In this document: positions 1 to 6,273 of the stretch, in pieces
Position numbering within the stretch: position 1 is the first letter of the stretch
Layout of the letters: each line of letters begins with the position of its first letter
NCBI GenBank assembly: GCA_903838415.1
Contig: CAILYI010000279.1
Location: 75,270 to 116,166, forward strand
Length of the DNA: 40,897 nucleotides
Origin: an uncultured Anaerolineae bacterium
GTDB lineage: Bacteria > Chloroflexota > Anaerolineae > Anaerolineales > Villigracilaceae
Direction: 5' to 3'
Program-made: the position numbers and the translations under genes
Notes under the pieces: generated by a model
What the model saw: the letters and a program-made list of their open reading frames with translations, nothing else
The model's database searches: none
What the model was told of the DNA's origin: nothing

Positions 1-865
1 TCTTCCAATTTACAACCGCAATAGATGAGATGATCAGGATGGCGCCCGCGGCCAGTTGCCACGAAAGCTGTTCGTGCAGGAAAATCACGCCGAGCAGCAC
101 GCCACCGAGTGGAAAGATATACGTTACAAGTGTAGCACGGGTCGGGCCAATCTCATGGACGAGATAATATTGCATAATCATCGCCAGTCCGGTGCCGAGC
201 ACACCCAGCCACAGCAGCGCAATCCAGGTGATGGGCAGTTTGGGGATGATGATTGGGGATTCGGCGACTGGCGCCATGATCCACATAATGGCGCTGGCGC
301 TGAACAATGGTAGCATCCCGCGGATCTGCCCCGGAACTTCCGCCGTGTTTCGACGGGCGTAGATGTAGCTGCCAGCGTAAGAGCTCGAGGCCAGGATGAC
401 GGCCACCTGTCCGATAACGGAGTTGTGGCTGTTGGCGTCCAAATCCTTGCTGAGCAGCAGCACCACGCCCAGGAAGCCTATCAACAACCCGCTGATCTTG
501 GGGAGCGTGATTTTATCGTCGTTGATGAAGAAATGCGCCAGCACAACCGTGAAAAGCGGCACGGTGGCGTTCAATATGGAAGCGACCGCCGAATCGATAC
601 TCTGTTCACCCCAGGTGATCAAAAAGAACGGAATGGCCACATTGAAAACCCCCAGGACGGCGAAAATTCGCCAGGTTTTCCAGTCACGCGGCAGGGGAAT
701 GCGTAAAAAGATCGCCACGGCCAGCCCGGTCAGCAGGCCGAACAGCACGCGGTAGGCCACCAGTGTCAGCGGGCCGACTTCGTTCAACGCAATCTTGATC
801 CATAAAAATGAAGCGCTCCAGATGGCGCCCAGTAAAATAAAGACCGTCCAATGTTTGGGTTGCAA
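1..865 (-). CDS. EamA/DMT-family permease, 3' end cut by window edge
   Basis: Translating the minus strand from 865 gives 288 open codons that run off the left edge, so the C-terminus is missing. The protein is a chain of hydrophobic helices with the two-repeat look of drug/metabolite transporters (EamA): an N-terminal repeat with FILLGAIWSASFLWIK and a second repeat with LLWLGVLGTGLAMIMQYYL and the loop EIGPTRATLVTYIFPLGGVL. Such proteins export or import small metabolites across the inner membrane; the substrate cannot be told. The start is a TTG at 865: AAGGAG lies at the usual distance upstream (872-877 region). An in-frame ATG at 901 exists, but it sits directly behind the T-tract of a terminator hairpin and has no Shine-Dalgarno sequence. 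Family assignment is good, substrate unknown. Confidence 0.85.
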   Translation of the reverse strand, partial: MQPKHWTVFILLGAIWSASFLWIKIALNEVGPLTLVAYRVLFGLLTGLAVAIFLRIPLPRDWKTWRIFAVLGVFNVAIPFFLITWGEQSIDSAVASILNATVPLFTVVLAHFFINDDKITLPKISGLLIGFLGVVLLLSKDLDANSHNSVIGQVAVILASSSYAGSYIYARRNTAEVPGQIRGMLPLFSASAIMWIMAPVAESPIIIPKLPITWIALLWLGVLGTGLAMIMQYYLVHEIGPTRATLVTYIFPLGGVLLGVIFLHEQLSWQLAAGAILIISSIAVVNWK

Positions 866-901
866 GAGTTTCTCCTTCTTTGGGAGCAGTGAGTCTAACA
901 T

Positions 902-929
902 AAAAAGAGCGGCGCATCTTGTGCGCCGC
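902..929 (-). terminator. Rho-independent terminator after ogt
   Basis: An 8-bp perfect GC-rich stem (909-916 with 922-929, 5-base loop) is followed on the minus strand by TCTTTTT (906-902). It lies 20 bases past the stop codon of the methyltransferase gene and just before the EamA permease gene, so it separates the two minus-strand units. Confidence 0.8.
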
Positions 930-949
930 CGTTCAGCCGTTCAGGCCGT

Positions 950-1465
950 TCAGGTGATGACCGCTCCTTCGAGTTTCAAGAGCCAGGCCTTGGTGTCCAA
1001 CCCATCTCCCGCGCCATATCCATGCAGTTTTTTGTCCGAGCCAACCACGCGGTGACAGGGCAGGACGATAGGCATCGGATTGGTGGCCTCGGCGCGGCCA
1101 ACTGCTCTCGCCGCGCGCGGATTGCCCATCTCGACGGCGATCTCCTTGTAAGTGCGCGTCTCGCCGTACGGGATGTCGTAAGTCAGTTTGAGCGCTTTTT
1201 GTTGGAAGGCGTTCAGCACGGACCAATCGATCGGCAGGTTGAATTCGCGCCGCGTCCCGGCGGCATATTCGCGCAGTTGCGCAAGCGCGTCTGCGACTTT
1301 TTCCGGCGCAAATTGGATTTCGGCGCTGTGATGCTTTTGCAACCAGGCCATAAATTCATCCTGTGTCGCCGGGAATTCGACGGCGATAAATCCGTTTTCA
1401 GAAACCGCCACCCACAAGTCACCGAGCGGGGTGGGGCCGGTATGGCCGATGCTGATGGTTTTCAT
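950..1465 (-). CDS. ogt: Methylated-DNA--protein-cysteine S-methyltransferase
   Basis: A 171-residue suicide DNA-repair protein that takes the alkyl group from O6-alkylguanine onto its own cysteine. The active site PCHRV is present (Cys137), preceded by the helix-turn-helix region with IPYGETRTYKEIA (about 98-110) and the arginine finger motif NPRAARAVG (115-123). Length and order (small N-terminal domain, C-terminal catalytic domain) match Ogt. The ATG at 1465 is chosen because GGGAG lies 6 bases upstream; the ATG at 1483 has no Shine-Dalgarno sequence. The gene follows the NPP-like phosphodiesterase gene by 40 bases and may be cotranscribed with it; a terminator follows. Confidence 0.95.
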   Translation of the reverse strand: MKTISIGHTGPTPLGDLWVAVSENGFIAVEFPATQDEFMAWLQKHHSAEIQFAPEKVADALAQLREYAAGTRREFNLPIDWSVLNAFQQKALKLTYDIPYGETRTYKEIAVEMGNPRAARAVGRAEATNPMPIVLPCHRVVGSDKKLHGYGAGDGLDTKAWLLKLEGAVIT

Positions 1466-1505
1466 AGTTTCTCCCATGCTCATGTCAAAAGTCGTTTCTT
1501 TTATT

Positions 1506-2708
1506 CTACAACTCCAGCCCCAATAATGGAATCTCCATTTCCTGGGGCGTCAGGCCGCCGTGATGGCCGTAGTAATTCTGCTCGAATTTGCCTTTTTCGT
1601 ACCACCAGACCGATTCGTGGCGATAGGCCAGAATGACCAGGTTTCCCACATGCGCGCGGAATGCGGCGGAGATTTCGGGCCCAAAATAGCCCTGCGCGAT
1701 TAACTCATCCGTTTTGACCACGTCAGCTTTTCCCGCCAACCCTTTGGCGAGCAGGGCTTGGGTTTCGTCGAGCTGCTCGTCTTTGATGTACAGGAACAGG
1801 TCGCGGCAGGAGCCGCCAGGCACGAGCAGCTCGCCTTTGCGGTTGGTCTTGATCGCTTTCTCGATGCCGGGAAAGGCCAGGTTGAGATAAACTGTCGTGG
1901 CCGGGTCAATTTCAGATTGACCGTGGTCGGCTGTCATTAGAAATAATGTGCGGCCTTTCGCAAATGGGCGCGAGATGAACTGCTTTTCCATGACGTGCAG
2001 AAACATATCCACTTCCGCTTCAACCTGGGCCGAATCGGGGCCGTAATCGTGGCTGACTGAGTCGATGCGATCGTAGTAGAAGAAAAAGTAGTTTTTGCCT
2101 TGGGCCTGGTTCAACGCCAGCGACAGGTTCAGGATGGTTTCAGGCAGGGATTTGTATCCGCGCGCGGTTGCGCCGTCAAAGACGATACTAGAGTAGGTCG
2201 AAGGCGTGTACTCGCGGTGCTGGAAAATTGTCGATGTGACGCCCAAAGCGTTGAGTTTTTGGTAGACGGTTTCGGTGGGGTAGAGTCGTTTGGGGTCGAT
2301 GCCGGTCGCTTTTAACTTGTCCCGTTCCGATGTCCCGGAAAACGAAAACAATAACGGTACGATCATCGCATCCAGCTGCGGTTCGTAGTAATTCCACTCG
2401 ATAATGCCGCTTTGGCCCACGTTCAGCCCGGTATGGATGCAGGTGGTGTGGCAGGAGGTGGTTGATGGAAATTGAGATGTCAATTTATCGACAGATCCGC
2501 TGCGGGTAAAGCGATCGAGAAAAGGATGGGCGCCAAACTTCTCGAAGTGTCGCCAGCCAAAGCCATCGACAAAGCCCAGGATGACATTGTCATAATCCCC
2601 TTGAAATTGCGGGAAGGGTTTTTGCCCGTTGAAACTGGCCTGGATGGCGGCGGGCAGCCCGGCGAAACCGCCGGAGTCATAACGTGGTTTGACGAAAGTG
2701 GGGTTCAT
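1506..2708 (-). CDS. Type I phosphodiesterase / nucleotide pyrophosphatase family protein (alkaline phosphatase superfamily)
   Basis: A 400-residue metal-dependent hydrolase of the alkaline phosphatase superfamily. Visible metal and active-site motifs are VDGFGW (Asp48), FPSTTSC with the nucleophile threonine (about 83-84), DRIDSVSHDYGPDS in the middle, LMTADHGQSEID, and near the C-terminus YGHHGGLTPQEMEIPLLG, which is typical of the NPP branch that splits phosphodiester or phosphonate-ester bonds. There is no signal peptide or membrane anchor, so it is probably cytoplasmic; the substrate is unknown. No clear Shine-Dalgarno sequence precedes the ATG at 2708. Its first 108 codons are repeated at 8798-9120 in a truncated copy. 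The sequence upstream of its ATG is unrelated to that upstream of the second copy, which suggests that its original promoter has been exchanged. Confidence 0.9.
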   Translation of the reverse strand: MNPTFVKPRYDSGGFAGLPAAIQASFNGQKPFPQFQGDYDNVILGFVDGFGWRHFEKFGAHPFLDRFTRSGSVDKLTSQFPSTTSCHTTCIHTGLNVGQSGIIEWNYYEPQLDAMIVPLLFSFSGTSERDKLKATGIDPKRLYPTETVYQKLNALGVTSTIFQHREYTPSTYSSIVFDGATARGYKSLPETILNLSLALNQAQGKNYFFFYYDRIDSVSHDYGPDSAQVEAEVDMFLHVMEKQFISRPFAKGRTLFLMTADHGQSEIDPATTVYLNLAFPGIEKAIKTNRKGELLVPGGSCRDLFLYIKDEQLDETQALLAKGLAGKADVVKTDELIAQGYFGPEISAAFRAHVGNLVILAYRHESVWWYEKGKFEQNYYGHHGGLTPQEMEIPLLGLEL

Positions 2709-2711
2709 GGG
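2386..2711 (-). repeat. Left copy of 326-bp direct repeat (5' part of NPP-like gene)
   Basis: This stretch aligns without gaps to 8798-9123, with roughly 18-19 differences counted by eye (about 94% identity). Similarity begins within three bases of the ATG and ends at codon 108. The two copies bound a 6.1-kb segment with no other link to its surroundings. Confidence 0.9.
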
Positions 2712-2788
2712 GATGATTAAACCATGAAGTGGGGAAAGCGCAAAGTCCCGGTTTCAGCACGGGAAGACGGGGAGTAAACTGGCAAAAC

Positions 2789-2921
2789 GCCAACTGCTTG
2801 AAACAATATACCCCCCTGACAGATAACTAAAACGGCTTGAGCACCATCAAGGCTGCGATGGCAATGAACGATACTTCTTCATATAAATGTGCGATTTTTA
2901 CTGTGTTGTCATTCATTGCAT
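2789..2921 (-). repeat. Repeat unit A: 3' end plus downstream flank of DUF2269-like gene
   Basis: First of three related units (others begin at 3873 and 4526). Each carries the motif GCC(A)CTxCTTGAAAC, about 35 bases of spacer, and then the 3' end of the membrane-protein gene. Unit A is closer to the unit at 4526 than to the one next to it at 3873. Confidence 0.8.
2827..2921 (-). pseudogene. 3' remnant of a third DUF2269-like membrane protein gene
   Basis: Read on the minus strand this gives the last 29-30 residues of the neighbouring membrane protein encoded at 4563-5057, ending in ALMVLKPF and a TAG stop; the residues are identical to that copy although a few bases differ. There is no upstream coding part: similarity stops at about 2921. 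Sequence past the stop also matches the other two copies (GCCAACTGCTTGAAAC at 2789), so the unit that was copied included its 3' flank. It is a dead fragment left by duplication and deletion or replacement. Confidence 0.85.
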
Positions 2922-2992
2922 CCCTAGCTGTCAAAGGAGTATGCCTATTGGAGAAGAGCATTAAATCTCCTGATTGCCAGTATCCAGGGTCG

Positions 2993-3790
2993 CTACCTGA
3001 TCGCTATAAAGACAAGCTCTTCGTGGTCAGCTGTTGCAGGCTCATCAGTGTAGTCACCCCGCACAAAAATCTCGCGGAATCCAGCTACGTTTAGCATTAG
3101 AAGCAGTTCGTTCTTGAGGTACATTTCCCCGCATAAGGTGTACTCTTCCGAAGCAATTAACATACCAGATTTCCACTTTTCAAGGCGCACTTGACGTGTA
3201 TAGCTTTGTTCCAATGGATCCACATCTACAAGGCGGAAGCGCGTAAAATACTCACTGCCATCTGATGCGAGACTTCGGCGACCATCTTCCGGCCACGGTT
3301 GTGGCAAACCCTTACGCTTTTCACTTAACCACCACTCCCACGACGCTGGCGACGTATACTCGGCCTGAATATTGAGTAGCAGTGCTCCGCCATCTTCCAA
3401 ATGTGCATAACAATGGCCCAATGTATCAAGTCCTTTTTCCCGGCTCCCAGCCAAATCAAATGAGTCGCAGATATAGATTGTTTTGTATTTGCGGGGAAGT
3501 TCAAAAGCATGCATGGGCTGATTGTACAGGTTTGGATTAAAGGCTTCACTCTCTGCCTTATTTCGACAATAATGCAGCATATCCTTTGAAATGTCACAGC
3601 CATCAACGTCAATCCCCGCACGCAGTAACGGCAATAACACACGTCCCGTACCACACCCGACATCGAGTACAGGTTGACCGTGCCTCGCGATCTCCCTCAG
3701 AAAGTAGGGTGCTTCGCGGGCGTCGGTGCTGAATTCAGCCCAATTCTCAGCCATCAAGCCATAGTGCCAACTAATAGGTTCATCATTCAA
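2993..3790 (-). CDS. Class I SAM-dependent methyltransferase
   Basis: A 265-residue soluble protein with a Rossmann-type methyltransferase core: motif I VLDVGCGTGRVLLPLL (41-56), an acidic residue at the end of strand 2 (GCDIS), and the loop CDSFDL around residue 107, followed by a C-terminal half rich in aromatic residues that probably forms the substrate pocket. Small-molecule methylation is likely; the acceptor is unknown. GGAG is 12 bases before the ATG at 3790. The gene sits between the remnant and the first full copy of the DUF2269-like genes and is visibly richer in A and T than the housekeeping genes to the right, in keeping with acquisition from elsewhere. Confidence 0.85.
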   Translation of the reverse strand: MNDEPISWHYGLMAENWAEFSTDAREAPYFLREIARHGQPVLDVGCGTGRVLLPLLRAGIDVDGCDISKDMLHYCRNKAESEAFNPNLYNQPMHAFELPRKYKTIYICDSFDLAGSREKGLDTLGHCYAHLEDGGALLLNIQAEYTSPASWEWWLSEKRKGLPQPWPEDGRRSLASDGSEYFTRFRLVDVDPLEQSYTRQVRLEKWKSGMLIASEEYTLCGEMYLKNELLLMLNVAGFREIFVRGDYTDEPATADHEELVFIAIR

Positions 3791-3872
3791 AGTTAGATTC
3801 TCCGTTTACATCAACCGCAGGCTGCCCAGCCGTGCTAGTACGCTGTATTGAGTAGATTTTTACCCAAAAAAT

Positions 3873-4404
3873 GCCAGCTGCTTGAAACGACACAATCCCT
3901 AGCAGATGGCTAAAACGGCTTGAGCACCATCAAGGCAACCATGGCAATTAACGAAACTTCCTCATAAAGATACACGAGTTTTATTGCCTTATCATCCATT
4001 GCTGTGTGCAATTCTGGCGAGAATTTTCCCTGTGTCAATGCCGTTTGTAGCAATTGCTCGAATTTTTTGCCGTGTGGAATTTTTACGGTTGGCACAAGCA
4101 CAAGCCCTGATACCAATAAAATATTAGATACCAGTAACCAATTCTGCGTAGCCCCTTGCAGAAAACCAAAAATCGGAAAACCACCTATTAGCGCCAAAAT
4201 AACACCTAACACCAATGTAGCCTGGCTACCAGGTATCTCCAGAATATTTTCAATTTTCCCTGCTGCATGATTAATGGCTGCAAACATTCGAACGTCATCG
4301 GTCTTTTTTGCATACCAACGTACTAATTGTTGTGCAAATAAACCGCCGATAAACATAATAACAGCAATAATGTGAAAAAACTTTACCACAATATACCAGT
4401 TCAT
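3873..4404 (-). repeat. Repeat unit C: DUF2269-like gene copy 1 with its 3' flank
   Basis: The unit starts with GCCAGCTGCTTGAAACGACAC, 37 bases before the stop codon, and runs through the gene. It is the most divergent of the three units at the DNA level. Confidence 0.7.
3910..4404 (-). CDS. DUF2269-like four-helix membrane protein, copy 1
   Basis: A 164-residue integral membrane protein with about four hydrophobic segments (near residues 5-22, 55-75, 85-108 and 143-162). It begins MNWYIVVKFFHIIAVIMFIG with His12 in the first helix, and the second helix pair is separated by the loop FGFLQGATQNW. It resembles the uncharacterised DUF2269 family; no enzymatic motif is visible, though conserved histidine in helix 1 could serve a cofactor. 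The ATG at 4404 is chosen because AAGGAG lies 8 bases upstream and the same start is used in the second copy; an upstream ATG at 4470 adds 22 residues that are not shared. Paralogue of 4563-5057. Confidence 0.75.
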   Translation of the reverse strand: MNWYIVVKFFHIIAVIMFIGGLFAQQLVRWYAKKTDDVRMFAAINHAAGKIENILEIPGSQATLVLGVILALIGGFPIFGFLQGATQNWLLVSNILLVSGLVLVPTVKIPHGKKFEQLLQTALTQGKFSPELHTAMDDKAIKLVYLYEEVSLIAMVALMVLKPF

Positions 4405-4525
4405 ATTATTCTCCTTCTCATTTCTAAAGTTAAACAGCGCTTCTTTTTGACGCATCTTTTTGAACTTCATTTATAAAGAACTGTTCAGCCGTCTGTTGTG
4501 CGGGATAGAATCTTAACCACAGGAC

Positions 4526-5057
4526 GCCAACTACTTGAAACGACATAATCCCTAGCAGATGACTAAAACGGCTTGAGCACCATCAATGCCGCGATGGCAA
4601 TGAACGAAACTTCTTCATATAAATGTGCGATTTTTACTGTGTTGTCATTCATTGCCGCACGTAATTCCGATGTGATTTCTCCTTTTGCCAAAGCCGCTTG
4701 TAATAGTGGCTCAAATTTTTTACCACGTGGAATGAAGACCGTTGGAATGGTTATCAGTCCGCCGAGTAATAATATATTGGAGACCAGCAGCCAATTTTGT
4801 GATGCTCCTTGCAAAAAACCAAAAATCGGAGAATGACTTATTAGAGCCAGAATGACACCCAACACCATAACGGCATTCATACCAGGAATAACCATGACAC
4901 TTTCTATCTTTCCTGCTGCTTGGCTGAAGGTTGCGAACAATTGAATATCATTAGTCTTTTTTGCTTGTTGGCGGATCAACTGCCGCGCAATTACGCCCCC
5001 GATCGCCATAATAACGGCGATGATATGTAAAAACTTAATCATGAGATACCAGTTCAT
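4526..5057 (-). repeat. Repeat unit B: DUF2269-like gene copy 2 with its 3' flank
   Basis: The unit starts with GCCAACTACTTGAAACGACA, 37 bases before the stop codon. Its last 95 coding bases differ at only about three positions from the remnant at 2827-2921. Confidence 0.7.
4563..5057 (-). CDS. DUF2269-like four-helix membrane protein, copy 2
   Basis: A 164-residue paralogue of the protein encoded at 3910-4404, the same length with no gaps. It opens MNWYLMIKFLHIIAVIMAIG and ends EEVSFIAIAALMVLKPF. Four membrane segments are predicted by eye. Between helices 3 and 4 is a charged cytoplasmic or periplasmic loop that differs most between copies. AAGGAG lies 6 bases before the ATG at 5057. The two copies are separated by 158 bases that include the repeated 3' flank, so each may have its own leader; the family is uncharacterised and no function is claimed. 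Confidence 0.75.
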   Translation of the reverse strand: MNWYLMIKFLHIIAVIMAIGGVIARQLIRQQAKKTNDIQLFATFSQAAGKIESVMVIPGMNAVMVLGVILALISHSPIFGFLQGASQNWLLVSNILLLGGLITIPTVFIPRGKKFEPLLQAALAKGEITSELRAAMNDNTVKIAHLYEEVSFIAIAALMVLKPF

Positions 5058-5118
5058 TTTATTCTCCTTAAGATAAAAACCTGTATCAGATTCGCGCCAA
5101 CAAACCTAAACAAACCGT

Positions 5119-5160
5119 CTTGAAGGCAGTGGTTGCCCGCATTCAGCCACTGCCTTCAAG
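5119..5160 (-). terminator. Hairpin after the cupredoxin-like lipoprotein gene
   Basis: A perfect 14-bp inverted repeat (CTTGAAGGCAGTGG at 5119-5132 and its complement at 5147-5160, 14-base loop) lies 22 bases beyond the stop codon. On the minus strand it is followed by ACGGTTTGTTT, a weak T-rich tail. It probably ends transcription of the lipoprotein gene before the DUF2269-like genes. Confidence 0.55.
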
Positions 5161-5182
5161 TGTGCAAGGATCGAATTCCTGG

Positions 5183-6142
5183 CTAAGGCGTCACAGTAAA
5201 GGCGGCGTACATGCCCTTTTCGGCATTCAGTCCGTCTCCGGTGGCAAAGTCTGGAGCGGCATCTACGATCATGTATTCACCGGGCTGCAGGTCTACTTCG
5301 CCCCAACTGGTTACACCTGGGGAAAGAAAATTCCAGCCAGCAAGATATTCATAAGGCGGCTTACCCTGCGAATCCTTGACAAAAGTGATCAGGTCTTTGA
5401 TGGTCTTACCCTGATTCAAACGGACGATTGCCACGTTATGGAGGGCCTTTCCCTGGTTGGTGAATTTCCAGAGGTGTATTCCTGATGGGATTGATTTTGG
5501 CATATCAAAGGAGTATTCCTTCTCAATTACTGAGATATCTGCCTGGGGGGCAGCGGCCTGGTTGGCAGTGCCCGCCACCTGGAAAGATGAGAAGCGCCAC
5601 GGATCGTTTGAGTTATCGACGATAATGAAGGTGCCGGGGGTCAGGGTATAATAGCCGGCTAGGATTGTTCCACCTGGGACATCCGGTCCGCCAAGATAAG
5701 ATGTCATGGGCATGGTGCTGACCGGATCCTTCTTAAAAGCAGTCGCAAAATCATCCAATTTGACATCATCATTGATGCGGCGAATAATCGTCGTGTGCCA
5801 GTCCAATTCAAAGTTGTAGGAATTGATTCTTACCAGACCCGCCGGGAGACGAGCCGGGGCAAACATATTATCTGTTTTTACAGTCAGGGTAAACTCTGGT
5901 GGGGCAACAGGTCCTTTCGGTGCGCTGGTAGCTATTGCAGCGGGTTTGGTCGGCAGTGCGGTGGCAGAAGCTGGAAGTTGAGTCGGTATAGTAGTCGCGG
6001 CCGCTTTAATGGGAGCGGGCTCTGGTTGAGTCGCTGCTGCGGTGGGCGCAGACCCCGAGCAGGCGTTCAAGGTCAGTGCCAGGCACATCACCAGGCTAAA
6101 AAAACTGGTCAGGTTGTAGGTAGACATATTTTTTTTAAACAT
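5183..6142 (-). CDS. Lipoprotein with two cupredoxin-like domains
   Basis: A 319-residue exported protein. The N-terminus MFKKNMSTYNLTSFFSLVMC continues to a lipobox LNAC (Cys28), so it should be lipid-anchored on the outer face of the cytoplasmic membrane. Residues 30-78 form a linker rich in Ala, Pro and Thr. Two beta-rich domains of similar plan follow (about 80-190 and 200-319); each has a run like PAGLVRI / PSGIHLWKFTN, a histidine (DWHTT, ALHNVAI), a TLTPGTFIIVD / DLQPGEYMIVD strand and a FxV end. This is the shape of cupredoxin-like folds, but I do not see the full Cys-Met-His copper set, so metal binding is doubtful. Start chosen at 6142 (AAGGA upstream). Divergent from the LuxR-type regulator, its probable controller. 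Confidence 0.75.
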   Translation of the reverse strand: MFKKNMSTYNLTSFFSLVMCLALTLNACSGSAPTAAATQPEPAPIKAAATTIPTQLPASATALPTKPAAIATSAPKGPVAPPEFTLTVKTDNMFAPARLPAGLVRINSYNFELDWHTTIIRRINDDVKLDDFATAFKKDPVSTMPMTSYLGGPDVPGGTILAGYYTLTPGTFIIVDNSNDPWRFSSFQVAGTANQAAAPQADISVIEKEYSFDMPKSIPSGIHLWKFTNQGKALHNVAIVRLNQGKTIKDLITFVKDSQGKPPYEYLAGWNFLSPGVTSWGEVDLQPGEYMIVDAAPDFATGDGLNAEKGMYAAFTVTP

Positions 6143-6185
6143 GATTTTCCTTTTTCTCACTAAACTTGAAGTTGACAGTGCTTGT

Positions 6186-6214
6186 AGTATGCCAGCCGCG
6201 CGGCATTTTGTCAC
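6186..6214 (-). promoter_or_regulatory. Probable promoter of the lipoprotein gene
   Basis: On the minus strand GTGACA (-35, 6214-6209) and CATACT (-10, 6191-6186) are 17 bases apart. The spacer contains the palindrome GCCGCGCGGC (6195-6204). The -35 element overlaps the left arm of the inverted repeat at 6212-6229. Confidence 0.5.
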
Positions 6215-6229
6215 CACACTTAAGTGGTG
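6212..6229. promoter_or_regulatory. Candidate operator between lipoprotein and LuxR-type regulator genes
   Basis: An inverted repeat CACCAC-6 bases-GTGGTG overlaps the -35 of the divergent lipoprotein promoter; a nested 10-base palindrome CACTTAAGTG shares the same bases. The position in a 131-base divergent gap next to a DNA-binding regulator suggests autoregulation or control of the lipoprotein gene. No experimental link; inference only. Confidence 0.4.
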
Positions 6230-6273
6230 AAATCGTGTATAAATAGTGGTATATACATGAGGATCAAAGCTGT

